The translations under genes and the position numbers were made by a program. Below the pieces are notes generated by a model. The model saw nothing but the letters and a program-made list of their open reading frames with translations. It was not told the origin of the DNA and did no database searches. Of a DNA stretch of 64,000 nucleotides, positions 45,291 through 53,872 are shown in pieces. This DNA comes from Pseudomonas oryzihabitans (GTDB taxonomy: Bacteria; Pseudomonadota; Gammaproteobacteria; Pseudomonadales; Pseudomonadaceae), in NCBI RefSeq assembly GCF_014522265.1, contig NZ_CP017024.1:4536501-4600500 (forward strand), in the 5' to 3' direction. Every line of letters starts with the position of its first letter. Position 1 is the stretch's first letter.

Positions 45291-46823
45291 ATGCTTCTGC
45301 CCTGGCTAATCCTGATCCCCTTCATCGGCGGCCTGCTCTGTTTCCTCACGGAAAAGACCGGCCCGCTGGTGCCCCGCTGGATCGCCCTGTTCACCATGCT
45401 GCTGGAGCTGGTGCTCGGCCTCTGGCTGTGGGCCCACGGCGACTACAGCCTGGCTCCGGCCCCTGGCGCCGAAACCGCCTGGACCGCGGAATTCCAGATG
45501 AACTGGATTCCGCGCTTCGGCATCAGCCTGCACTTCGGTCTCGATGGCCTGTCGCTGCTGATGATTCTGCTCACCGGCCTGCTCGGTGTGCTGGCGGTGA
45601 CCTGCTCCTGGCGCGAAGTACAGCGCCACGTCGGCTTCTTCCACCTCAACCTGCTGTGGATCATCGGTGGCGTGGTGGGGGTGTTCCTGGCCCTGGACCT
45701 GTTCCTGTTCTTCTTCTTCTGGGAAATGATGCTGGTGCCGATGTACTTCCTGATCGCGCTGTGGGGCCATAGCTCCGCGGACGGCAAGAAGAGCCGCATC
45801 ACCGCTGCCACCAAGTTCTTCATCTTCACCCAGGCCAGCGGCCTGATCATGCTGGTGGCGATCGTTGCCCTGGTGCTGGTGAACTACGGTGCCACCGGCG
45901 TCCTGACCTTCGACTACGAAGACCTGCTGCAACTGCAGCTGGATCCCAAGCTGGAATACCTGCTGATGCTGGGCTTCTTCATCGCCTTCGCGGTGAAGCT
46001 GCCGGTGGTGCCGCTGCACTCCTGGCTGCCCGATGCCCACGCCCAGGCGCCGACCGCCGGTTCCGTCGACCTCGCCGGCATCCTGCTCAAGACCGCCGCC
46101 TACGGCCTGCTGCGCTTCGCCATCCCGCTGTTCCCCAACGCCTCGGCGGAATTCGCGCCGATCGCCATGTGGCTGGGCATCATCGGCATCTTCTACGGCG
46201 CCATCCTGTCGTTCGCCCAGACCGACATCAAGCGCCTGGTGGCCTACTCCAGCGTCTCGCACATGGGCTTCGTGCTGATCGGCATCTACTCCGGCAGCCC
46301 CCAGGCGCTGCAGGGCGTGGTGGTGCAGATGATCGCCCACGGCCTCTCCGCCGCCGGTCTGTTCATCCTCTGCGGCCAGCTCTATGAGCGCATGCACACC
46401 CGTGACATGCGCCAGATGGGCGGGCTCTGGGCGCGGCTGCCCTACCTGCCGGCCCTGAGTCTGTTCTTCGCCTCGGCCTCGCTGGGTCTGCCGGGTACCG
46501 GCAACTTCGTCGGCGAATTCCTGATCCTGCTGGGCGCCTTCCCGGTGGTGCCGATGATCACCGTCATCGCCACCTTCGGCCTGGTGTTGGCCTCGGTCTA
46601 TTCGCTGATCATGATCCACCGCGCCTACTTCGGTCCGGCCAAGGCCGAAGGCGCCCTGCCGGGTCTGAACGCACGGGAGCTGTCGATGCTGCTGCTGCTT
46701 GGCGTGCTGCTGGTGCTGCTCGGCGTCTATCCGCAGCCGGTGCTGGATACCTCGGCCGCGAGCATGGCCGGTGTCCAGCAGTGGCTCGGCGAAGCCTTCT
46801 CCTCTCTCGTTTCCGCCCGGTAA
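45291..46823 (+). CDS. nuoM: NADH-quinone oxidoreductase subunit M
   Basis: Second antiporter-like proton-pumping subunit, 510 residues, about 14 helices. The conserved Glu is in [19 protein letters not shown] near residue 145, and the channel Lys in [20 protein letters not shown] near 235. It lies 27 bases after nuoL. Confidence 0.96.
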   Translation: MLLPWLILIPFIGGLLCFLTEKTGPLVPRWIALFTMLLELVLGLWLWAHGDYSLAPAPGAETAWTAEFQMNWIPRFGISLHFGLDGLSLLMILLTGLLGVLAVTCSWREVQRHVGFFHLNLLWIIGGVVGVFLALDLFLFFFFWEMMLVPMYFLIALWGHSSADGKKSRITAATKFFIFTQASGLIMLVAIVALVLVNYGATGVLTFDYEDLLQLQLDPKLEYLLMLGFFIAFAVKLPVVPLHSWLPDAHAQAPTAGSVDLAGILLKTAAYGLLRFAIPLFPNASAEFAPIAMWLGIIGIFYGAILSFAQTDIKRLVAYSSVSHMGFVLIGIYSGSPQALQGVVVQMIAHGLSAAGLFILCGQLYERMHTRDMRQMGGLWARLPYLPALSLFFASASLGLPGTGNFVGEFLILLGAFPVVPMITVIATFGLVLASVYSLIMIHRAYFGPAKAEGALPGLNARELSMLLLLGVLLVLLGVYPQPVLDTSAASMAGVQQWLGEAFSSLVSAR

Positions 46824-46830
46824 GAGCGCC

Positions 46831-48282
46831 ATGACCTTTACCTACGAACACTTCATCGCCCTCCTGCCGATCATCATCACCGGCTTCACCGCCGTGGTGG
46901 TGATGCTGGGCATCGCCTGGCGGCGGGATCACACCATCATCCCGACCCTGGGCGTGATCGGTCTCAACCTGGCCCTGCTGTCCTGCATCCCGGCCCTCGG
47001 CGTCGGTGCCATCGATGTCACCCCGATGTTGCGCATCGACGGTTTCACCTGCTTCTACATGGCGCTGATCCTGATCGCCACCCTGGCCTGCATGACCCTG
47101 TCGCATGCCTATATGGAAGGCTATCCGGGCAACCGTGAAGAGCTGTACCTGCTGCTGCTGATCTCTGCCACCGGTGGTCTGGTGCTGGTGGCGGCGCAGA
47201 ACGTCGCCGGCCTGTTCATCGGCCTGGAACTGCTGTCGGTACCGGTCTACGGCCTGGTGGCCTACAGCTACTTCAATCGCCGTTCCCTGGAAGCCGGCAT
47301 GAAGTACCTGGTGCTGTCCGCCGCCGGCTCGGCCATCCTGCTGTTCGGCATGGCCCTGCTCTACGCCCAGTCCGGCAGTCTGAACTTCGCCGACATCGGC
47401 ATGCAGATGGACGCCCCGGCGAGCACTGGCCTGCTGATGGAAATCGGCCTCGGCATGCTGATCGTCGGCCTTGGCTTCAAGCTGTCGCTGGTGCCCTTCC
47501 ACCTCTGGACCCCGGACGTCTACGAAGGCTCCCCGGCTCCGGTCGGTGCCTTCCTGGCCACCGCCAGCAAGGTTGCCGTCTTCGCCGTGCTGGTGCGGGT
47601 GTTCCAGACCATGCCCATGGCCACCGAGGACGGCTGGCTGCACGATGCCATCGCCTTCATCGCCATCGCCTCCATGCTGGTGGGCAACCTGCTGGCGCTG
47701 ATGCAGAGCAACCTCAAGCGTCTGCTGGGTTATTCCTCCATCTCCCACTTCGGCTATCTGCTGGTGGCAGTGGCCTCGGGCGAAGGCCTGTCGATGGAAG
47801 CCGTGGCGGTCTACCTGGTGACCTACGTCTTCACCAGCCTGGGCGCTTTCGGCGTGATCACCCTGATGTCCAGCCCGAGCAACGGTCAGCGTGACGCCGA
47901 TGCCCTGTTCGAGTACCGCGGCCTGTTCTGGCGCCGTCCGTACCTGACCGCGGCGCTGACGGTGATGATGCTGTCCCTGGCCGGCATTCCGCTCACCGCC
48001 GGTTTCATCGGCAAGTTCTACGTCATCACCGTGGGCGTGGAAGCGGGCATGTGGTGGCAGACCGCGGCCATCGTGCTGGGCAGCGCCATCGGCCTGTTCT
48101 ACTACCTGCGCGTGATGGTCACCCTGTACCTGACCGAGCAGGGCCTGCAGCGCCACGATGCGCCAATGAACTGGGGTCAGCGCGCCGGTGGCGTGATGCT
48201 GATCGCCATTTCCATCGCGACCTTCATCCTTGGCGTCTATCCGCAGCCGCTGCTGCAACTGGCGCAGCTGACGGTGTTCTGA
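46831..48282 (+). CDS. nuoN: NADH-quinone oxidoreductase subunit N
   Basis: Third antiporter-like subunit, 483 residues, about 14 helices. Family motifs: GLELLSVPVYGLVAYSYF with the conserved Glu, GFKLSLVPFHLWTPDVYEG near residue 215, and LLGYSSISHFGYLLVA. Last gene of the nuo operon; a terminator hairpin follows. Confidence 0.96.
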   Translation: MTFTYEHFIALLPIIITGFTAVVVMLGIAWRRDHTIIPTLGVIGLNLALLSCIPALGVGAIDVTPMLRIDGFTCFYMALILIATLACMTLSHAYMEGYPGNREELYLLLLISATGGLVLVAAQNVAGLFIGLELLSVPVYGLVAYSYFNRRSLEAGMKYLVLSAAGSAILLFGMALLYAQSGSLNFADIGMQMDAPASTGLLMEIGLGMLIVGLGFKLSLVPFHLWTPDVYEGSPAPVGAFLATASKVAVFAVLVRVFQTMPMATEDGWLHDAIAFIAIASMLVGNLLALMQSNLKRLLGYSSISHFGYLLVAVASGEGLSMEAVAVYLVTYVFTSLGAFGVITLMSSPSNGQRDADALFEYRGLFWRRPYLTAALTVMMLSLAGIPLTAGFIGKFYVITVGVEAGMWWQTAAIVLGSAIGLFYYLRVMVTLYLTEQGLQRHDAPMNWGQRAGGVMLIAISIATFILGVYPQPLLQLAQLTVF

Positions 48283-48299
48283 TCCAGAGCGTCGCCCAC

Positions 48300-48321
48300 G
48301 ATCCCCGCCTCGGCGGGGATC
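48300..48321 (+). terminator. terminator after the nuo operon
   Basis: Ten-base perfect stem GATCCCCGCC/GGCGGGGATC with a two-base centre, followed by GTCGTTTCT, 17 bases after nuoN. Confidence 0.7.
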
Positions 48322-48341
48322 GTCGTTTCTGGGGTCACGGC

Positions 48342-48474
48342 TTGTTTGAAAAGTCGCCGAGCGAAGGTCAGGCAAGGCAAAAATCCGTGAGGAAGCGCAG
48401 TTTACGAGTGGTAAATGAGCATTCCGAACGGATTTTTAACGCTGCATGACCGAGCGCAGGCACTTTTCAGACAA
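48342..48474. repeat. 133-base imperfect palindrome (MITE-like)
   Basis: The ends are TTGTTTGAAAAGT and the complement of TTGTCTGAAAAGT (12 of 13 bases match). Inner segments also pair: AAAAATCCGT appears in both arms, and GTTTAC lies opposite GTAAAT near the centre. It carries no gene. Such whole-length palindromes with terminal inverted repeats are typical of miniature mobile elements; only one copy is in this window. Confidence 0.6.
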
Positions 48475-48564
48475 AGCCGCCGCCCTTGGCAGGGTCGCGC
48501 CCCGACCGCTACCCTCGACGCCCCACCCTGCTTCCCTGTCCCTTCCTGGAGACCCTTTTCTCCC

Positions 48565-50598
48565 ATGCCTGCGTTGAAACCTCTCACCCTCGCCATCGGC
48601 CTGCTGCTCGGCAGCCAGGCCTTCGCCGCCCCGGTTTTCGACGTCACCGAACTGGGTGACCCGGCCACCGCCTGCAGTGACCTCGACATCTTCGTCAATG
48701 AAAAATGGGTCGCGGCCAATCCGATCCCGCCGGACAAGTCACGCTGGGGTTCCTTCATGGCCCTGGGGGAAAAATCGCTCAACGACCAGCACGCCATCCT
48801 GCAGCGCGCCGCCCGCACCGCGGATCGCGCGGCAGCGGGCTCGGTGGAGCAGAAGATCGGCTGGCTGTATCGCTCGGGCATGGACGAGGCCGCCATCGAG
48901 CGCGCCGGCTATCGGCCGATCCAGGCGCAACTGGCGACCATCGACGGGTTGCGCACCACGGCTGATGTCGTGAAGTACCTCCAACAGAGCTTCGCCCGTG
49001 GCGACATGCAGGTGTTCTCCTTCGGCTCCGGCGCCGACTATCAGAACGCCAAGCAGCAGATCGCCTACGCCTACCAGGGCGGCCTGGGCCTGCCCACGCC
49101 CGACTATTACACCGAAGCCGACTACGCCAAGCTGCGCCAGGCCTATCTCGGCCACATCGCCCGGCTGCTGGTGCTGACCGGAGTGCCCAAGGCCAAGGCG
49201 GCCGCCCAGGCCGAACTGGTGCTGGCCTTCGAAAGTCGCCTGGCGCGGGCTTCCGTCAAGCCGGTGGAGCTGCGCAATCCGGAGAACCAGTATCACTACC
49301 TGAGCTTCGCCGAAGCCAACAAGGTCACGCCGCATTTCGACTGGCAGGCCTTCTTCGCCAGCCAGGGCGTCACCGGCCAGCAGGGCTTTTCGCTGTCCCA
49401 GCCGGGCTTCTTCGCCGAATTCGACCGGATGCTGGCCGAGACTCCCGTCGAGCAGTGGCAGGCCTATCTGCGTGCCCATGTGATCGACGACGCTGCGCCG
49501 CTGCTGTCCAGGCCTTTCCAGCAGGAAAGCTTCGAATTCAACCAGAAGACCCTGAGTGGCCAGCAGCAGCAGAGCGAACGCTGGAAACGGGTGCTGCGCG
49601 CGGTCAACGGCGCCATGGGCGAAGGTCTCGGCCAGCTCTATGTGCAGGAGCATTTCTCGCCCCAGGCCAAGGCGCGGGCCCAGGAGCTGGTGGACAACGT
49701 GATGCTGGCGCTCAAGGCGCGCATCGAGCAGCTCGACTGGATGAGTCCGGAGACCAAGCAGAAGGCGCTGGCCAAGTGGGACAGCTTCCTGCCCAAGATC
49801 GGCTATCCCGAGCGCTGGCGCGACTGGAGCGGCCTGACGCTCAAGCCGCAGGGCTTCTATGCCAACCTGGAAGCCGCCTCGCGCTTCAACTATCGCCATG
49901 ACCTGGACAAGATCGGCAAGCCCACCGACCGCCAGGAATGGGGCATGTACCCGCAGACGGTCAATGCCTACTACAGCCCCACCGACAACACCATCAACTT
50001 CCCCGCCGCCATCCTGCAGCCGCCGTTCTTCTATCCGGACGGCGACGATGCCATCAACTACGGCGGTATCGGCGCAGTGATCGGTCACGAGGCCAGCCAT
50101 GGTTTCGACGACCAGGGCAGCAAGTTCGACGGCGCCGGCAACCAGGTGGACTGGTGGACCCCGGCCGATCGCAAGGCCTTCGAAGCCCGCACCGGCAAAC
50201 TGGTGGAGCAGTTCGACAACTACCAGCCGCTGCCGGATCATCCGGAGCTGCACGTCAACGGCAAGCTCACCCTGGGCGAGAACATCGGCGATCTCGGCGG
50301 CATCAATGCGGCCTACGACGCCCTGCAACTGGCCCTGGCGAAAAAGCCGGAGGAAGCCAACCGGAAGATCGATGGCTATACCCAGCAGCAGCGCTTCTTC
50401 CTCAACTGGGCGCGGGTCTGGCGCGGTTCGATCCGTGAAGAGCAGGCGCGCCTGTTCCTCAACACCGACCCCCATGCGCCCATGAGATTCCGCGCGCTTG
50501 GCGCGCCGTCCAACATGCCGTCCTTCGCCAAGGCGTTCAGCTGCAAGGCGGGTGATGCCATGGTCCGGCCGGACGAGAAACGCGTGGAAATCTGGTGA
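48565..50598 (+). CDS. M13-family (neprilysin-like) zinc metallopeptidase
   Basis: Exported oligopeptidase, 677 residues, with a signal peptide (LTLAIGLLLGSQAFA). The M13 zinc site is complete: GHEASH (HExxH) near residue 509, and GENIGDLGG near 572, which gives the third ligand Glu and Asp. NAYYSPTDNTINFPA is the substrate-binding NAYY motif, and the C-terminus ends in a Trp as in the family. The ATG at 48565 has GGAGA upstream and starts the signal peptide. It is likely periplasmic. It stands alone after the nuo operon. Confidence 0.93.
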   Translation: MPALKPLTLAIGLLLGSQAFAAPVFDVTELGDPATACSDLDIFVNEKWVAANPIPPDKSRWGSFMALGEKSLNDQHAILQRAARTADRAAAGSVEQKIGWLYRSGMDEAAIERAGYRPIQAQLATIDGLRTTADVVKYLQQSFARGDMQVFSFGSGADYQNAKQQIAYAYQGGLGLPTPDYYTEADYAKLRQAYLGHIARLLVLTGVPKAKAAAQAELVLAFESRLARASVKPVELRNPENQYHYLSFAEANKVTPHFDWQAFFASQGVTGQQGFSLSQPGFFAEFDRMLAETPVEQWQAYLRAHVIDDAAPLLSRPFQQESFEFNQKTLSGQQQQSERWKRVLRAVNGAMGEGLGQLYVQEHFSPQAKARAQELVDNVMLALKARIEQLDWMSPETKQKALAKWDSFLPKIGYPERWRDWSGLTLKPQGFYANLEAASRFNYRHDLDKIGKPTDRQEWGMYPQTVNAYYSPTDNTINFPAAILQPPFFYPDGDDAINYGGIGAVIGHEASHGFDDQGSKFDGAGNQVDWWTPADRKAFEARTGKLVEQFDNYQPLPDHPELHVNGKLTLGENIGDLGGINAAYDALQLALAKKPEEANRKIDGYTQQQRFFLNWARVWRGSIREEQARLFLNTDPHAPMRFRALGAPSNMPSFAKAFSCKAGDAMVRPDEKRVEIW

Positions 50599-50671
50599 GG
50601 GATCAGGGGCGTCCGGTGGTCGGGTATCGCTTTTGCATCGCCGGTCTCCTCTCCTCTCTGGCGCCCCCTAC

Positions 50672-52342
50672 ATGCCTCTAGAACTCGCCTTCGCCGAAGC
50701 CACTGCGACCGGTCCGCGCAAGGAAAACCAGGACGCCTTGCGCAGTGTCCAGCCCAGCGCGGCGCTGGCGGCGACCAAGGGGCATCTGTTCGCCCTCGCC
50801 GATGGCGTCAGCGGCTGTCCCGACGGTGGCCTGGCCGCCCGCGCCACCCTCCAGGCCCTGGCCCAGGATTACTATTCCACGCCGGAGACCTGGCCGGTGG
50901 CCCAGGCCCTGGAGCGGTTGCTGCTGGCGCAGAATCGCTGGCTGCAGGCTGCGGGCAATGGCCAGCCACTGCTGACCACCCTCACCGCCCTGGTGATCCG
51001 CGGGCGGCGCTATACCCTGGCCCACGTCGGCGACTGCCGCGCCTACCGCTGGCACGGCGACCGGCTGAGCTGCCTCACCGTCGACCACGTCTGGCAGCAG
51101 GCCGGCATGCAGCATGTGCTGACCCGCGCCCTGGGCCTGGAGAACCACCTGGTGGTGGACTTTCGCGAAGGCGAGCTGGAAGCCGGCGAAACCCTGCTCC
51201 TGGTGAGCGACGGCGTCTGGGCCGCGCTGGGTGAAGACAGCATGAGGCGCATCCTGGTCGATGGCGTCGCGGAGCTGGAGGCCACTGCCCAGGCCCTGGT
51301 GGCCGGCGCCCTGCATGCCGGTGGCCAGGACAACGCCAGCGCCCTGCTGGTACGGGTCGACCGCCTCCCTGACGTGTCCCTGGCCGATACCCTGGCCAGC
51401 GCCGATACCTGGCCGCCGTTGCCGGCGCTCAAGCCCGGCCAGCACTTCGAAGGCTGGACGGTGGTGGAGCGTCTGGCCGAGTCGCGGCAATCGCTGCTCT
51501 ACCGGGTCAAGGACGAGGGCGGCCGTCCCTGGCTGCTCAAGACCCTGCCCGCGGCGCTGCAATTCGACACCCTGGCCGGTCATGCCCTGCTCATGGAGGA
51601 GTGGTTCCTGCGCCGGGTCGCCGGGCGCGCCTTCGTCGAGGTCCATCCGTTGCCGCGGCGGGCGCATCTCTACTTCGTGCAACGGGAATATGCCGGTCGT
51701 ACCCTGGCGCAGCAGCTACGCAGCGAAGGCCCCCTGGCCCTGGCCGACTGGCTGGACGTCGCCTCCCGCCTGCTGCGGGCCCTCGGCCAGCTGCACAGGC
51801 GCAACATCCTTCACCGCGACATCAAGCCGGACAACCTGCATCGCGGCCAGGATGGCGAATTGCGTCTGCTGGACTTCGGCCTGGCCTATTGTCCGCAGCT
51901 GTCCGAGGATCTGCATGACAGCCCGGGCACTCCCAGCTACCGGGCGCCGGAGTCCCTCGAGGGCGCCGAGCCCAGTCCGGCCCAGGATCTCTATGCGACC
52001 GGGGTGACCCTCTATCAGCTGCTCACCGGTGGCTATCCCTACGGCGAGGTCGAGCCCTTCCAGCGGCCACGTTTCGGCGCGCCGGCCAGTGCCCTGCGCC
52101 GGCGTCCGGATGTACCGGCCTGGCTCGACGACTGGCTGCAGCGCGCCGTGGCGGTCGACCCCGCCGATCGCTTCGAAACCGCCGAGGAAGCCCTGCTGCT
52201 GCTGGAGCAGGGCGAGCGTCAACCCCTGGCCCGCCCGCTGCCGCTGCTGCAGCGCGATCCCCTGCGCACCTGGCAGATCGTGGCCGCCTGTTCGCTACTG
52301 CTGAATCTGCTGCTGGTGCTGCTCTGGCTCTATCGGCACTGA
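50672..52342 (+). CDS. PP2C phosphatase fused to Ser/Thr protein kinase, membrane-anchored
   Basis: Signalling protein of 556 residues. The N-terminal PP2C domain (residues 1-240) has its metal-binding acids in KENQDA, ALADGVSG, HVGDCRAYR, VSDGVW and GGQDNAS. The kinase domain (about 270-520) has the ATP-lysine in WLLKTLP, catalytic HRDIKPDN, DFGLAY and an APESLE. A C-terminal helix (IVAACSLLLNLLLVLLWLY) anchors it. The same fusion lies beside nitrate assimilation genes in P. aeruginosa (PA1782), suggesting a role in nitrogen control that has not been shown. Here the nirBD/nasC genes that should follow are absent and cobA comes next. Confidence 0.92.
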   Translation: MPLELAFAEATATGPRKENQDALRSVQPSAALAATKGHLFALADGVSGCPDGGLAARATLQALAQDYYSTPETWPVAQALERLLLAQNRWLQAAGNGQPLLTTLTALVIRGRRYTLAHVGDCRAYRWHGDRLSCLTVDHVWQQAGMQHVLTRALGLENHLVVDFREGELEAGETLLLVSDGVWAALGEDSMRRILVDGVAELEATAQALVAGALHAGGQDNASALLVRVDRLPDVSLADTLASADTWPPLPALKPGQHFEGWTVVERLAESRQSLLYRVKDEGGRPWLLKTLPAALQFDTLAGHALLMEEWFLRRVAGRAFVEVHPLPRRAHLYFVQREYAGRTLAQQLRSEGPLALADWLDVASRLLRALGQLHRRNILHRDIKPDNLHRGQDGELRLLDFGLAYCPQLSEDLHDSPGTPSYRAPESLEGAEPSPAQDLYATGVTLYQLLTGGYPYGEVEPFQRPRFGAPASALRRRPDVPAWLDDWLQRAVAVDPADRFETAEEALLLLEQGERQPLARPLPLLQRDPLRTWQIVAACSLLLNLLLVLLWLYRH

Positions 52343-52386
52343 AGACCTCGCGGCGTCATGCCCTCCTTTGCAGCACGCTGCGCCCA

Positions 52387-52411
52387 AAAGGGGCAGCCCG
52401 CTGCCCCCTTT
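52387..52411 (+). terminator. terminator after the kinase gene
   Basis: AAAGGGGCAG-CCCG-CTGCCCC(C)TTT, a ten-base stem with one bulged C, 44 bases after the kinase stop. The A/T ends make it a probable short intrinsic terminator, isolating the promoter that follows. Confidence 0.55.
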
Positions 52412-52447
52412 CCAGCGGTAAACCGCCGGAAAGAACGGATCTGCGCC

Positions 52448-52464
52448 TTGGCACGAAGCCTGCA
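52448..52464 (+). promoter_or_regulatory. sigma-54 promoter upstream of cobA
   Basis: TTGGCACG...CTGCA matches the -24/-12 consensus (TGGCACG-N4-TTGCA) with one change, and the invariant GG (52450-52451) and GC (52462-52463) are exactly 10 bases apart. Transcription would start near 52475, just before the two stem-loops. Such promoters need an activator, probably NtrC; no clear NtrC site was found in the 100 bases upstream. Confidence 0.8.
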
Positions 52465-52481
52465 AATCCTCAGACAACACA

Positions 52482-52527
52482 GGTCTTTCTTCAACGGCGA
52501 GGAAAGACCCTCCGGACAAAGGCGTCC
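52482..52527 (+). ncRNA. ANTAR-type antitermination leader (NasT/NasR-responsive)
   Basis: Two adjacent stem-loops. P1: 11-base stem GGTCTTTCTTC/GAGGAAAGACC (52482-52492 with 52499-52509) with hexaloop AACGGC. P2: GGAC/GTCC (52514-52517 with 52524-52527) with hexaloop AAAGGC. Both loops have A at position 1 and G at position 4, the hallmark recognised by ANTAR proteins. P2 shares bases with the 5' arm of the terminator, so the two cannot form together. In Pseudomonas and Azotobacter NasT acts on such leaders when nitrate is present. This is read by eye; no covariance model was run. Confidence 0.78.
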
Positions 52528-52558
52528 CAGCTGCTTGCAGCGGGACGCCTTTTTTTTT
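52518..52558 (+). terminator. leader terminator before cobA
   Basis: GGCGTCCC...GGGACGCC (52521-52528 with 52542-52549), with an inner CTGC-TT-GCAG stem and AAA/TTT extension, followed by nine T's at 52550-52558. It is a very strong intrinsic terminator 38 bases before the cobA ATG, so without antitermination little cobA mRNA would be made. Confidence 0.9.
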
Positions 52559-52596
52559 GCGTTACAGTCGCCACCCTGGAAACGAGAGGTCACTAC

Positions 52597-53343
52597 ATGA
52601 GTGGGAAAGTCTGGTTGATCGGTGCCGGCCCCGGCGATCCCGAGCTGCTGACCCTCAAGGCGGTGCGCGCCCTAGGCGAAGCCGAGGTGGTGATGATCGA
52701 TGACCTGGTCAATCCGGCGGTGCTCGAACACTGCCCGAACGCCCGGGTGATCCGCGTCGGCAAGCGCGGCGGCTGCCGCTCCACGCCCCAGGCCTTCATC
52801 CACCGGCTGATGCTGCGCTATGCCCGCCAGGGCCGTTGCGTGGCCCGGCTCAAGGGCGGCGATCCCTGCATCTTCGGTCGTGCCGGCGAGGAGGCCGAAT
52901 GGCTGGCCGCCCGTGGCGTCGCCAGCGAGATCGTCAACGGCATCACCGCCGGCCTGGCCGGTGCCACCGCCTGCGGCATCTCCCTCACCCTGAGGGGCGT
53001 GGCCCGCGGCGTAACCCTGGTCACCGCCCACACCCAGGACGACACGGCGCCCAACTGGGCCGCCCTGGCCGCCACTGGTACCACGCTGGTGGTCTACATG
53101 GGCGTCGCGCGCCTGGCCGAGATCCAGCAGGGCCTGCTGGATGGCGGTCTCACGCTGACCACACCGGTGGCCATGATCGAGAACGCCTCCCTGCCCAGCC
53201 AGCGCGAATGCCGCTCGACCCTGCAGGAGCTGCAGGTGGACGCCACGCTCTTCCAACTGCGCAGTCCGGCGATCCTGGTGATCGGCGAGGTGGTGGGTCA
53301 GGCGGCGCTGCAACAGGCGCTGGGCTTCGCGGCTCAGGCCTGA
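52597..53343 (+). CDS. cobA: uroporphyrinogen-III C-methyltransferase
   Basis: Methylates uroporphyrinogen III twice with SAM to precorrin-2, on the way to siroheme and cobalamin. The 248-residue protein has the SUMT motifs WLIGAGPGDPELLTLKA at the N-terminus, RLKGGDPCIFGRAGEE near residue 86, and GITAGLAGATACGI. In pseudomonads this copy is the last gene of the nitrate assimilation operon, supplying siroheme for nitrite reductase. Here it is directly behind a sigma-54 promoter and an ANTAR leader, with no nir/nas genes. No operon partner follows. Confidence 0.94.
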   Translation: MSGKVWLIGAGPGDPELLTLKAVRALGEAEVVMIDDLVNPAVLEHCPNARVIRVGKRGGCRSTPQAFIHRLMLRYARQGRCVARLKGGDPCIFGRAGEEAEWLAARGVASEIVNGITAGLAGATACGISLTLRGVARGVTLVTAHTQDDTAPNWAALAATGTTLVVYMGVARLAEIQQGLLDGGLTLTTPVAMIENASLPSQRECRSTLQELQVDATLFQLRSPAILVIGEVVGQAALQQALGFAAQA

Positions 53344-53722
53344 ACCGCGCGTCCCTTCGCCGCGGTCGACCCAGGACGTCAACCGCGGCCTTACCCGCCC
53401 AGACATACGCCGGTAGCGGTCTCGTCACCAGGACGTTCGCCAGGCAAGCCCTCTTCTGCGCATCTGGCCATCGTCCAGTCTCCTCTCGCGCAAGGTTGCG
53501 CGCAGCAGCCCCCTGCCTTGTCCGCCCCCTGGGCACAGACCCAACGTCCGTTCTGCCATCAAGCTGACCGCTTATATCTTGACGTCATAGACCCGTCCAT
53601 TTTTTATAAGGTCAGTTATCAGAATTTATTTCGGGACGGAGAAAAAAGTGATGTAATTCACACTGTATAGGGGATGGCTTTTTGCTATCTACCCAACCAG
53701 TCGCCCGTTTCGCTCGATCAAG
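53344..53722. other. intergenic region before the exopolysaccharide locus
   Basis: About 380 bases. The first 230 are GC-rich and show nothing clear. The last 150 (from about 53570) are markedly AT-rich, with TTGACG at 53579-53584 and TTTATA/TATAAG at 53603-53610 as a possible promoter for the locus downstream. Confidence 0.5.
53579..53610 (+). promoter_or_regulatory. putative promoter of the exopolysaccharide locus
   Basis: TTGACG as -35 and TTTATA (18-base spacer) or TATAAG as -10 within the only AT-rich stretch near the locus. It would give a leader of over 100 bases before the first small frame. Confidence 0.4.
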
Positions 53723-53872
53723 ATGATCATGAACGTCCACGCCTCGTCCCTGAGCTTTTCCGTCTTGCGGCTCTTGCACCCGGCCTTTGCCGTGCCCGGT
53801 CGCGTCATTCGACACGTGCTGGAAGCCATTGGCGCAGTCCAGCGCACGGCTCGCGCCGAGGTCCGACCATGA
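53723..53872 (+). CDS. possible 49-residue leader protein coupled to the epimerase gene
   Basis: A short frame ATG ATC ATG AAC ... ending in TGA that overlaps the epimerase ATG by 4 bases. The product (start MIMNVHASSLSFSVLRLLHP) has a weakly hydrophobic middle and a basic end; no family is recognised. The stop-start overlap suggests translational coupling, but the ribosome binding site is poor and it may be chance. Confidence 0.35.
   Translation: MIMNVHASSLSFSVLRLLHPAFAVPGRVIRHVLEAIGAVQRTARAEVRP

Noticed and set aside
52412-52447. Small GCGG-TAAA-CCGC hairpin before the sigma-54 promoter
   Set aside because: It lies upstream of the expected transcription start, so it cannot be part of the antitermination leader.
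53411-53425. GCCGGTAGCGGT resembling the ops/JUMPstart element of polysaccharide operons
   Set aside because: Only about seven core bases match, and it lies upstream of the likely promoter, so it would not be in the transcript.
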